From Trachelipus rathkii (lineage: Eukaryota > Arthropoda > Malacostraca > Isopoda > Trachelipodidae): DNA of 20,388 nucleotides. The stretch is from the NCBI GenBank assembly GCA_015478945.1, contig JABUQX010126319.1, positions 1-20,388 on the forward strand. The letters are read 5' to 3'. The notes beneath the pieces were generated by a model. That model worked only from the letters and a program-made list of their open reading frames with translations, was not told the DNA's origin and did not search any database. The position numbers were made by a program, and so were the translations under genes. The stretch's first letter is position 1, and every line of letters begins with the position of its first letter. This document shows, piece after piece, positions 8,969 to 17,290 of this stretch.

Positions 8969-9389
8969 TTTTTTTCTTCGTCTTTTTAACTTAGTTTTTG
9001 TTTTTAGTTTTAGTTTTTAGTTTCTTTTTATTATTTTAAAGGGTTTTTGCACACACCTACGTATTTAGTTGCATATTATTTTATTATTTATACATATTTA
9101 GTTTTATGTTGATGATTTATAATTTTTTTTTTCGTAATTTGTTAGGGTATGTGAATGCGTGCGTTTTAAAACCTCACATAGATTTTTTTTTTTCAGTTTT
9201 TACATATTTAATCGTAAATACGGTTTTAGCATTTAAATCATTTACGTTTTTTTTTAAGGTGAATGACACAATTTAATCTGATTTCAGTTTCGTTTTTTGT
9301 CTTGTCTGTTTTGTCTGTTTGTGTGTTGTTTGTTGTTTGTTGTGTGTGCGTGTGTAATGGCAGGTATGCACAGACGCGGGCTCTCATCG
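8969..9389 (+). other. T-rich presumed LINE 5' leader
   Basis: Long T runs and TTTTAGTTTTAG-like repeats, then a TGTTTGT/GTGTGTG-rich stretch (9296-9355) just before the first recognisable endonuclease residues. No gene is seen. Assignment to the LINE rests only on the satellite boundary at 8968; it could instead hold an older insertion. Confidence 0.4.
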
Positions 9390-9890
9390 ACTTTACCAAC
9401 ATCCGCGCTTAACTCTCTAACTCTGCATACGTGGAACACCACTCTCAACTCTAAGCCTAACCTTATTGCTCCACTGTCTGAAGACCCACGATGGCTAGGA
9501 ATTCATTCTCTAACTCGATCACTACTGTCCAACTATAACTTATTTCATAATTTTCCGTCTAAAGGGTGGAGTTGTGGCTATGTTAACATAAACACTCCTG
9601 GACAACACGGTCTCGTGAATCTCGAATCTCGTAATTTCGTGTTCTTTTTGGCTTAAAATCTTTCTCCTTCCTACTACAATCATCATCTTGTGCTTCTGCT
9701 ACTGCTCTCATAACAGAAAAGATTTTCAAACCGCCGTTTTGAATTCTTACTACTTCTCACGAGACTGTTATATTTCTCATCCAAATACTGAGGTCCTCTA
9801 TTTAAGGGGATTTCATGTACATAACACTGAATGGTTGGGGTCCTCTCCATAACCGATTTCAGGTTGGGGGGAGGCCGCAATGCAATCTAT
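9390..9890 (+). pseudogene. LINE copy 2 apurinic-like endonuclease region
   Basis: Starts with NSLTLHTWN, the usual opening of arthropod LINE endonucleases. YNLFHNFPSKG-CGYVNINTP (about 9534-9601) and a frame-shifted SLPTTTIILCFCY-like segment follow. VLYLRGFHVHNTEWLG lies at 9793-9840. In this exonuclease-endonuclease-phosphatase family the last block normally reads LGDFNVH. Here GDFN is RGFH, removing the conserved Asp and Asn. At least two frameshifts lie between the blocks. Similarity ends near 9890, where Gypsy-like sequence starts. Confidence 0.78.
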
Positions 9891-10145
9891 TTACGTGCTA
9901 TCGCTCGTCTTCAGTCAACGGTTGAAGAAACTACCAGTTTTACACCTTGCCTTCATTTTCACCCTCTTGAAATTTTGATTCGCTCTTGTCAACAGTGCCA
10001 ACTATCAAAAAATTAGCGTCATACTAAGCAACCTGTTGCTCAGATGAAAATCCCTTCACAGCAATTTGAAACAACACATTTGGACATCGTGGGAACATTA
10101 CCTCTATCTTCATTTACCGATACTTCAACTACAGTCTTCAGATAG
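9891..10145 (+). mobile_element. Ty3/Gypsy integrase fragment inside LINE copy 2
   Basis: The translation contains IRSCQQCQLSKN, a stop, then RHTKQPVAQMKIPSQQFE and THLDIVGTLP (about 9976-10105). This is the junction of the zinc-binding CxxC of a retroviral-type integrase with the first catalytic Asp of the core (HLDIVGPLP in intact Gypsy elements). One internal stop is present. The fragment lies where the LINE should carry the end of its endonuclease and the linker. LINE homology resumes at about 10187. Neither LTRs nor other Gypsy domains are present. Left and right limits are approximate. Confidence 0.75.
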
Positions 10146-10186
10146 ATTCTCACCTACCTCGACAAGGTGGCGAGCTGTTATACATC

Positions 10187-12240
10187 GTTGATGGATGAGC
10201 AGGTTCATTCCTGTCTTCGACTAAATCTTTTCTCTCCTCATAATCTGGTTCGATTCTGCTTGTTCTCTGGCCATTCAGGCTAGAGACAGTTGCGTATCGG
10301 GAGTGGAAAAATTTCTCCGTTCTCCTATCACTCTTGCTAATTCTTCATTCTGCTAGAAATCGTTTGGGGATACTCTCGACGAGCAAAGCGGGCTTTCATC
10401 AAACGAAAGTGCGCTAACCTCCTTGGTTCTCCTACTGACAAATCTTTCTGGCCCTCTTGCCAAAACATCTCTAACAACTTCTGTAAATCTGGTCTTTCCT
10501 CCTATTATTCGCTCTGATGGTTTTCTGTTGCTATTCTCCAACTGAAAAGGCCAAAATCTTCGGCCTCCTATTTCATCTAATTCTAACCTGAACGATTCTG
10601 GCATTCTTCATCCCCTCCTCCTTTTTCTCTCAGGTGTCCTATGCCTTTGCCTGTATTACATTCGATCGGGGTGGCAATGGGCTCTGAAATACGAAACGTT
10701 AGGAAGGCGGGTGGCCCGGATGGCATTCCTCCCCGAGTTTATAGAGGGATGTGCTTCCGTGCTATCCCGCCCCTCGTTCAACTATAATTCTCTATGTCTC
10801 AATACTAACACTTTCCCTCAGTGTTGGAAGACGCATTCCAACCTATTCGAAAAAAAGGAAGCCGTCTGAATCCTTCTAACTATCCCCCTATAGCTCTTAC
10901 TTGTATCTATCTAAGATCTTTGAAGACCTTCTCAACTGCTCATTTCTTAGATCATCTGGAAATTCATTCACTTCTTTTCTGAATCGCTCAGTACGGCTTT
11001 CGCGCTCGACGTCTACTGGCGATATACTTAGCCTAATCTCACCGTAGATTTAGGTTTTTCTCCGCCCTTTAGGAACACGGGGAGACTTTGCGTGGTGGCG
11101 CTTGACAATATCCAAAGCATTTGACCGGTATGGCACGCGTCACTGCTCTCCCAAGCTCCCCTCCTTTGCGGTTTTCCTCTTCTCTTTGCTTATTATTGTC
11201 TAGTTTTTCTTTCAATCCTCAATAATCGGGCTGTTGTTGACTGGGGGCGACTTCTTCCTTCTTTTCTGTCATAGTGGTCGTTCTCAGGGTTCTGTCTTAC
11301 TCTTCCTTCTTTTTGTACTCTTTCATTAATGATCTTCTTCACCTGCACAATCTAACCCTATTCACTCATATGCCCATGACTCAATCCCTTCATTCTTCAA
11401 CTCATTTCAATTTCTGCTCCTTCTTTTTACTTCTAGAATGGCCTCTCGTCTTAATCTTTCCGCTTCTATTCTCGCTGATCTGGATAGAATTTCCTGGGTG
11501 GGGTCGTCTTAACCTTGCTGAAATTCAATTCTATTAAAAAACTCAACTTCTACAAATCTCCCTCTTAAAGACACCTTCACAACTTTCCTATCTCTTTCGA
11601 CGGTTCTCTCGCTCTCCTGTTTGACAATATAAACATCTTGGCCTTTAACATAAAACAAAAAAATGTCTTGGAAACCTACATCACAACGGTTGCTAGAGGG
11701 GCGGCCCAAAGAAACTGGGAGTTCTGTTTAGACTGCGAGACCTATTTTCCTCTTTCTCAGTTCCTCCAGCTATACAAGGGCCTCATTCGCCTTGTATGGA
11801 GTACTGCTCTCAAATCTGGGGGGGCTCTGGTTTCACCCGGTTTTGGATAGGGGTCGAGTTCAAAGGCCAAAAGGCCTTATAAATCTGTTTTCTGTACTTT
11901 CCCAGTTCCGTTGACCTCTAATCTTTACGGCGCGATTGTTGGTGCTTTATCTCTTTTTCTATAGGTAACCCATCAGCAGCGGCAGGTGCTTCGAGGGAGC
12001 TTATCACTCGGGTACCTCCACCTTTACGTCGCCCTCGTAGAAATAGGGGGTGCTGCGTCTGCACATGAGTTTTGTTGTGTTGATGTTGGTAACTCCCCAG
12101 GCTAGCTTCGGCCTGCGCGTTGCTTCCTTCCTTTCCCTGCACAATCATGTGTCTGTGGAATTTCTCTTCCATCCTTCTGTGTTCCTACTGAATTTCAACC
12201 TCCCCACTTTAAATGCCTGGTCTGTGCTCATCTGCGTAAT
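10187..12240 (+). pseudogene. LINE copy 2 reverse transcriptase and C-terminal region
   Basis: Blocks of a Jockey-like RT appear in order through several frames. FDSACSLAIQARDS is near 10248. RKAGGPDGIPPRVY is at 10701-10742. NPSNYPPIALT is at 10869-10901, where the family has NYRPI. QYGFRARR is at 10989-11012. A broken LDISKAFDRVWH lies near 11100-11135. QGSVL is at 11285. The catalytic box at 11369-11380 reads YAHD instead of YADD. LQLYKGLIR is near 11767, and a LWNSLPSSVFP-like end lies near 12155-12190. These define an RT of the endonuclease-encoding non-LTR class. Stops, frameshifts and the D-to-H change make it inactive. It matches LINE copy 1 in inverse orientation. Confidence 0.85.
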
Positions 12241-12329
12241 TTAATTTAGTTGTTTAAACTTTTGAGGTGTTAAACACCCCTCCTTGAATAGGGTTTCTGC
12301 CCGTGAGTGGTGGTTGACAACTGTAAAAC

Positions 12330-12344
12330 AAAAAAAAAAAAAAA
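12330..12344 (+). repeat. LINE copy 2 poly-A tail
   Basis: Fifteen consecutive A residues, preceded by CTGTAAAAC and followed at once by resumed satellite. This fixes the 3' end and the plus-strand orientation of the insertion. Confidence 0.8.
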
Positions 12345-12830
12345 TTTCGATGGAAACATAAGTATTTTTCTATAAAAAAAAGGGCCGGGCCCCCCCAAAA
12401 AAAATTTTTTTGATTTTTTTGGGGCATTTTATTGTTATCACCCGAAACTACGATAGCTACAAGAAAACTAATAACATTCGTGGAATCAGCGTAAGGAAAA
12501 TTGTTCAAAAAAATGGAAAAAAAAAAAATTTATGATTTTTTTGGGATATTTTATTCTTTTTTCTCGAAAACTACGATACTTACAAGAAAACTAATAACAT
12601 TCGTGGAATGAGCGTAAGAAAATTCTTCTAAAAATGGCAAAAATTTTTTTTGAATTTTTGGACTTTTTTATTTTTTTTCTCGAAAACTACGAATAGCTAC
12701 AAGAAACTAATAAATTCGTGGGAATCAGCGTAGAAATTGTCTAAAAACATATGAAACATTTGTTTTGGATTTTTTGGTTATTTATTTTATTTTCTCGAAA
12801 ACATACGATAGCTACAAGGAATACTATTGG
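12345..12830 (+). repeat. ~117-bp satellite monomers, forward (types A-B-C-D)
   Basis: Four monomers resume after the LINE. The tails run A (GGGGCATT), B (GGGATATTT), C (GAATTTTTGGACTTTTTTA) and D (GGATTTTTTGGTTATTTATT). The same C-D pair closes the forward array before the inverted block in the third unit (about 18755-18955), so C and D mark a fixed position in the larger unit. An odd GGGCCGGGCCCCC at about 12382-12396 replaces AATGGC in the first monomer and may be a consensus error. Confidence 0.9.
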
Positions 12831-13050
12831 TTTTTCATTTTAAAACAAATTTCTTTCGCTGATTCTCCAAATGCCGCCTGCAAGAATTTTCCGTAGAACA
12901 CGGTCGCGGCACTTCTCGCTTTCTCGACCAAAAAATCAAAAAACCCAAAAAAATCACAAAAATTTTTTTTTCCATTTTTTTAGAACAAATATCTTACGCT
13001 GATTACACGAAAGTTATTAGTTTTCTTCTTGTAGCTATCGTGTTTCGAGT
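12831..13050 (-). repeat. inverted satellite monomers, unit 1
   Basis: Monomer sequence runs on the opposite strand here (TTAGAACAAATATCTTACGC, then GTTATTAGTTTTCTTCTTGT, then AGCTATCG). There is roughly one full monomer plus one damaged one. About 60 bp of unrelated, GC-richer DNA (12877-12935) replaces the middle of the first. Together with the preceding forward array this makes a head-to-head inverted repeat. Confidence 0.88.
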
Positions 13051-13054
13051 TTTT

Positions 13055-13162
13055 TTGCACTTAGACCTTCGACTTATATAGTATGTTTTGAGTTCGTTTG
13101 TTCGTCTGACCCCGTTCGTTCGTTTGTTTGTTGCACTAATATAGTCGAAGGTCTAAGTGCAA
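13055..13162. repeat. E1 inverted-repeat module, unit 1
   Basis: 108 bp bounded by near-perfect inverted arms of about 27 bp: TTGCACTTAGACCTTCGACT at the left and its complement ending AGGTCTAAGTGCAA at the right. The loop contains GAGTTCGTTTGTTCGTCTGA. It could fold into a hairpin. It resembles a minimal inverted-repeat transposable element (MITE-like), but no target duplication is evident. Confidence 0.9.
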
Positions 13163-13235
13163 ATTCCGAAAAATAATTTTCGACTAAAAATTTTTTTTTG
13201 GGAATTATTTTCCTCATGTGATTTTTAGATTTTTT

Positions 13236-13503
13236 ACACTTAGACTTTGACTTATATCAGTTTCCGTTGAAACGTCACTATATGGGGGTTTGAAGTGATA
13301 GTTTAATACCTTAAAAGGTGTTGCGCGATTAAGTTAGATCGTTTTTCGGTTCCTTTCGAAACGTCACTATATAGTATAGAGTCGCCTTACGGGAATCGCA
13401 AAAGCGGCTGAACGCTTCAAATGCCACTTTTTAGTGTATCGACTCGCTTCAACTCGATATAGTGAGTGTCAATGGAACTAATATAAGTCAAAGGTCTAAG
13501 TGT
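13236..13503. repeat. E2 inverted-repeat module, unit 1
   Basis: 268 bp with imperfect terminal inverted repeats of about 50 bp. The left begins ACACTTAGACTTTGACTTAT; the right ends AAGTCAAAGGTCTAAGTGT. The repeats extend inward through GTTCC and CACTATAT. The interior holds TTGCGCGATTAAGTTAGATC and a conserved small hairpin AAGCG-GCTGAA-CGCTT (13402-13417). It carries no coding capacity. The structure fits a MITE-like element fixed in the satellite unit. Confidence 0.9.
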
Positions 13504-13574
13504 GATAAATTTATAAATCACAAAGAAAATATTTCCTCCGATAATTTTCTGTTCAAATTTTTTTTTTCGCGAAT

Positions 13575-13650
13575 TTGCACTTAGACTTTCGACTTATAAT
13601 TAGTCCCCGAATGGGCGTCAACTATATGAGTCCATAGTGGGTTAACGGAT
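13575..13650 (+). repeat. E3 half-module, unit 1
   Basis: Starts with the same TTGCACTTAGACTTTCGACT arm, then TAGTCCCCGAATGGGCGTCA and ACTATATGAG, and ends near GTTAAC. No matching right arm is found before the forward monomers restart, so this is a single end of an E-type element. Confidence 0.8.
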
Positions 13651-13654
13651 TAGT

Positions 13655-14697
13655 TATCCTCGAAAACTTAGGATTAGCTACAAGAAACTAAATAACATTC
13701 GTGAAATCAGCGTAAGAAATTGTTCTAAAATGAAAAAAAAATTTTTTGTTTTTTTTTGGATATTTTATTTTTTTTTTTCCTCTCGAAAACTACGATAGCT
13801 ACAAGAACACTCATAACATTCGTGGAATCAGCGTAACAAAATTGTCTTGCATTAAATGGGCAAAAAAAATTTTTTGGATTTTTTGGGGCTATTTTTTTTT
13901 TTTTTCTCCAAAACTACGATAGCACAAGAAAACCTAATAACAATCGGGATACAGCGTAAGAAATGTTCTAGAAAATGAAAAAAAAAAAATTTTGAAATTT
14001 TTTGGATATTTTATTTTTTTTTCTGAAACCTACATAGTACAAGAATACTAATAACATTCGTGGAATCAGCTTAAGAAAAACTTTCAAAAATGGGCAAAAA
14101 ATTTTTTTATGATTTTTTTGGGGGCTATTTTTTATTTTTTTTTCTCAAAAAACTTAATATCTCACAAGAAAAACTAATAACATTCGTGGAATCAGCGCAA
14201 GAAAATACATAAAACCACAGAAATGCAAAACATTTTTTTTGAATTTTTTGGGGGCTATTTTATTTTTTTCTCAAAAACTGCGATAGCATTAACAAAGAAC
14301 TAATAAACATTCGTGAATCAAGCGTAGAAAAATTGTTTCTAAAAAAATGAAAAAAAAATTTTGAAAAATTTTGGGGCTATTTTATTTTTTTCTCGACTCT
14401 ACGATAGCCTCAACAGAGAAAACTAATAACATTCGTGGAATCAACGTAAGATAATTGTTCTAAAAATGGCAAAAAAAATTTTTTGATTTCTTGGGGCATT
14501 TTTTTTTTTTCTCGAAAACTAACGATAGCTACAAGAAAACAAAAAACATTCGTGGATTCAGCGTAAGATAATTGTTCTAAAAATGGCAAAAAATTTTTTT
14601 ATTTTGATTTTTTTGGGGCTATTTTATTTCTTCTTCTCGAAAACTACGATAGCTACAAGAAAACTAATAACATTCGTGAGAACAGCGTTAAGAAAAA
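13655..14697 (+). repeat. ~117-bp satellite monomers, forward (about nine copies)
   Basis: Nine ACTACGATAG-like cores are spaced about 116 bp apart. After E3 the tail types run B-A-B-A, the same as after E3 in unit 3. They then become mixed and later all A. Single-base insertions and losses are frequent. Open frames across this block are translated satellite, not genes. Confidence 0.93.
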
Positions 14698-15229
14698 ATT
14701 GGGTTAAATTCAAATTTTTCGTCTGAGCTTCCGATATTAATATATACTATATATAATATATATATATATATATATTAGGTTAGTGTTCTAAAGCCTGACA
14801 TCCATGTAACTAAGAACAAAAGCACTCAGTAGGCTAACACACTTGTGCATATCGCAGTGGCACAGAAAAAAGACTTTGACCCGCAAAAATATAGGGCGCT
14901 CCAAGAGTGTTAGGGGGTGTTTTAACAACTACGAATACCCCGTAGACACCCGATCGTCACGGCAGTCGGGGTCCTCTTCGGCCTCATATGGTGCCGGCCT
15001 AACGGGGGACTAATTCCCCCCTCCGGCGAGGGTCTCAGGACCCCCGCTCTTTCGTCTTTGGGTGTCGCGGGGGTTCCTCCGACCATCCCTCCGGGGTATG
15101 AAACATCCCCCTTCGTCCCATCGGCTCGAGCCCCCTAAAAGGTAAACTCTTTTCTAGGGGGTCGAGCCGAGCCCCTATAATGGCCATGATCATATATATA
15201 TATATTATTATATATATATTAATATAGTT

Positions 15230-15268
<39 letters not shown>

Positions 15269-15436
15269 TTATAGTATATTTAAATATTTTAGCTTTACGT
15301 TTATTCATTCGCGCATTTATTTTAATTTTTTTTTTTAATTTAAGTCAGTTGTGAAATTCAGTTTTCTATGTTAATTAATTTTTTGAGGTAACTAATAAAT
15401 GACTTTTTTTAAAACAAATTAAATTAAATAATAACT
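14698..15436 (+). repeat. TA-rich module, unit 1 (occupied)
   Basis: Begins AATTGGGTTAAATTCAAATT and TTTCGTCTGAGC, goes into (TA)n, and after an insert continues in (TA)n, then TTTAGCTTTACGTTTATTCATT. The sister module at 17568-17955 has the same beginning and end. Length is about 735 bp against about 390 bp in the sister; the excess is the GC-rich insert at about 14780-15190. Confidence 0.88.
14780..15190. mobile_element. GC-rich, hairpin-rich insert in the TA module
   Basis: About 410 bp of markedly GC-richer DNA flanked on both sides by (TA)n. Visible stems include GGGGGA/TCCCCC (15004-15020), GGGTC/GACCC (15030-15043), CCCCCGC/GCGGGGG (15041-15073) and a ~21-bp stem with one or two bulges (15121-15141 with 15149-15170). 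No open frame or known promoter boxes are recognised. Such sequence fits the structured 3' end of a retroelement or a SINE that targets TA repeats, but I cannot name it. Confidence 0.55.
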
Positions 15437-15995
15437 ACGATGAAAAATACTACGATGCTACAGCAAACTAATAAACATTCGTGGAATCAGCGTAAGAAAA
15501 TTGTTCTAAAAATGGCGAAAAAACATCTTATTTTGATTTTTTTGGGCTATTTTATTTTTTTCTCGAAAACTTACGTAATTCCGGAACAAATAACATTCGG
15601 GGAATCAGCGTAAGATAATTGTTCTAAAAAAGGGCAAAAACTCTTTTTTATTGATTTTTTGGGGCTATTTCATTTTTTTTCTCGAAAACTACGAATAGTC
15701 ACAAGAAACTAATAACTTCGTGGATCACGCGAAGAAAATTGTTCCTGAAACATGGCAAAAAAAATTTTTTTGTTTTTTTTGGGGCTTATTTTAATTTTTT
15801 TTCTCAAAAACTACGCTAGCTACAAGAAAACAATAACCATTCGTTGGAATCAGCGTAAGAAAATTTGTTCTAAAAATGAAAAAAAACAATTTTTTGAAAA
15901 TTTTTTTGGGATATTTATTTTTTTTTCTCGAAACACTACGATAGGCTACAAGAAACTAGTACACCACTCGTGGAATCAACGTAAAGAAAATTGTT
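15437..15995 (+). repeat. ~117-bp satellite monomers, forward (about five copies)
   Basis: Cores at roughly 15451, 15568, 15689, 15810 and 15935. Tails are mostly A type, with B last. The first copy shares the TATTTTGATTTTTTTGGG tail variant with the last monomer before the TA module (14590), so it may be the same monomer line split by that module. Confidence 0.9.
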
Positions 15996-16158
15996 TCAAA
16001 GGTTATTATTTTTTTTGTAGCTTCGTAGTTTTCGAGAAAAAAAAAATAAATAACCAAAAAAAAATCAAAAATTTTTTTTTTCCATTTTAGAACAATCTGA
16101 AATCACCGTGAGTTGGGTAACTATTTTTTGAAAAGGTTTCTTATCGTAGTTTTCGAGT
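15996..16158 (-). repeat. inverted satellite monomer, unit 2
   Basis: Begins GGTTATTATTTTTTTTGTAG, then CGTAGTTTTCGAGAAAAAAA and the complement of the tail and core, ending at TATCGTAGTTTTCGAG. The same block occurs at about 19005-19170 in unit 3. Confidence 0.88.
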
Positions 16159-16162
16159 TTTT

Positions 16163-16270
16163 TTGCACTTAGACTTTTTTATTTATATGTATGTTTTTGA
16201 GTTCGTTTGTTCGTCTGACCGTTCGTGTCGTTTGTTTGTTGCACTAATTAAGCTCGAAGGTCTAACGTGC
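16163..16270. repeat. E1 inverted-repeat module, unit 2
   Basis: The arms GCACTTAGAC and TCGAAGGTCTAACGTGC are more eroded than in units 1 and 3. The loop GAGTTCGTTTGTTCGTCTGA is identical to unit 1. It lies about 3.1 kb right of the unit 1 copy. Confidence 0.88.
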
Positions 16271-16341
16271 CATACCTGGCATAATAGTTTGCGTTAAAAT
16301 TTTTTGGAAATTATTTTCTCTGTGATTTTTAAGGATTTTCA

Positions 16342-16630
16342 ACACTTAGACTTTGACTTCATATCAGTTCCCGGTTGAAGACATCACTATAATGGGGTTA
16401 AGTGATAGTTATACTTAAAAGTCGTTGCGCGACTCAAAAGTTTAGATCGTTTTTCGGTCACCTTCTGAAACGTCACTTTGTTGTGTCGCCTTACGGGAAT
16501 CGCAAAGCGGCTGAACGCTTTCAAAATACCGGTTACCTAAGCTAAAACTATCTTCAATCCGATTTATGAGTCATATAGTGAACGTCCTGATTCGGAACTC
16601 GAAATATAAGCTCGAAAGGTCTAAGTAGCA
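16342..16630. repeat. E2 inverted-repeat module, unit 2
   Basis: The left arm ACACTTAGACTTTGACTT and interior GAATCGCAAAGCGGCTGAAC match unit 1. The right half differs: CTAAGCTAAAACTATCTTCA and a TCATATAGTGAACGTCCTGA end are shared with E2' at 17069-17290 but not with E2 of units 1 and 3. Confidence 0.85.
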
Positions 16631-16654
16631 CAATTCCGTTTAAATCAATAATTT

Positions 16655-17040
16655 GGACTTGAAAGAAGTTTTTATTTATTATTTCTTTGAGATTTTAGAT
16701 TTAGCAAACTTAGTCCTTCGCTTATACTTAGATTCGACTTATACTAATAGACCTTCGAATTATCATTAGCACTATCGACCTTAGCATTTAGACCTTCGAC
16801 TTAGCACTTAGCCCTTCGGAAAAAGCACTTAGACCTTCGACTTAGCACTTAGCACCTTCGACTTAAGCACTTCAGAACTTCACTTAGAGCCTTAGACCTT
16901 CGCTTATACTTAGACCTCGACTTATACTTGACCTTGGACTTAAGCCCTTCGACGTTCGACTTATCTAGACCTTCGACTTACTCTAAGACCTCTACTTACA
17001 TCTATAACTCTTCATTCCATTTAAAACCTTCATTACATCT
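16655..17040 (+). repeat. minisatellite of CTTAGACCTTCGACTTA
   Basis: Some 15-20 degenerate tandem copies of a 17-20 bp unit made from the E-module arm, for example GCACTTAGACCTTCGACTTA, all in the same orientation. Spacing drifts and copies decay toward the right. This array is present only in unit 2, where units 1 and 3 carry the single E3 arm. Confidence 0.9.
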
Positions 17041-17068
17041 AGTTCCCTTGAATCTTTATCTCTTCGTC

Positions 17069-17290
17069 ATGACGATGTTTATACCCTAAAAGCGTCACCC
17101 GATCACGTTAGGCCGTTGTTCCTTTCCCTTGAAACGTCACTATAATATAGTGTCACCTTAGGGAATCGAAGAAGTCGCTGAACGCTTTCAAATACCAGTT
17201 AACTAAGCTAAAACTATCTTGTTCAATCCGATTATGACGTCATATAGTGACGCCTGATCGGGAACTATTTTAAATCCCAGGTCTTCGCTT
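17069..17290. repeat. E2' partial duplicate of E2
   Basis: Repeats the E2 interior and right end: ACCCTAAAAGCGTCACCC, CTTGAAACGTCACTATA, GCTGAACGCTTTCAAATACC, CTAAGCTAAAACTATCTTG, then a palindromic TGACGTCA (17235-17242) and CATATAGTGACG. It ends at CCCAGGTCTTCGCTT, a worn right arm. The left arm is missing, apparently replaced by the minisatellite. Confidence 0.85.

Larger units (their letters stand above)
8969..12344 (+). mobile_element. Jockey-like non-LTR retrotransposon (LINE copy 2), inserted in a satellite monomer
   Basis: About 3.4 kb. It has a T-rich leader (8969-9390), an endonuclease region, a captured Gypsy integrase fragment, a reverse transcriptase region, a C-terminal segment and a 15-bp poly-A (12330-12344). 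The satellite monomer is cut after AATAACATT on the left. It resumes on the right with TTCGATGGAA, then eroded CGTAAG and TTCTAAAAA equivalents in the correct order, so both boundaries are supported by the repeat itself. A clear target-site duplication was not found. The coding region is broken by frameshifts and stops, and catalytic motifs are altered, so this copy is dead. No ORF1 (gag-like) is recognised. Confidence 0.82.

Noticed and set aside
9296..9360. TGTTTGT/GTGTGTG stretch as telomeric repeat
   Set aside because: Not the arthropod TTAGG unit and not regular; simple-sequence DNA at the presumed LINE leader.
12382..12396. GGGCCGGGCCCCC palindrome as a regulatory site
   Set aside because: It lies between A runs at the AATGGC position of a monomer and is seen once. 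A consensus or homopolymer error is more likely.
13055..13162. CRISPR-like repeat pair
   Set aside because: The repeats are inverted, not direct, and the modules sit in a eukaryotic satellite with no spacers or cas genes.
14780..15190. tRNA-derived SINE or ribosomal fragment
   Set aside because: No A box/B box spacing, anticodon arm or recognisable rRNA core could be read. It is left as an unnamed structured insert.
15752..16090. 112-codon plus-strand open frame, and similar frames at 17315-17575, 18467-18679 and 18768-19121
   Set aside because: All are translated 117-bp satellite. They share periodic peptides (NQRKKI, YKK) that track the monomer, and frames open or close with random indels.
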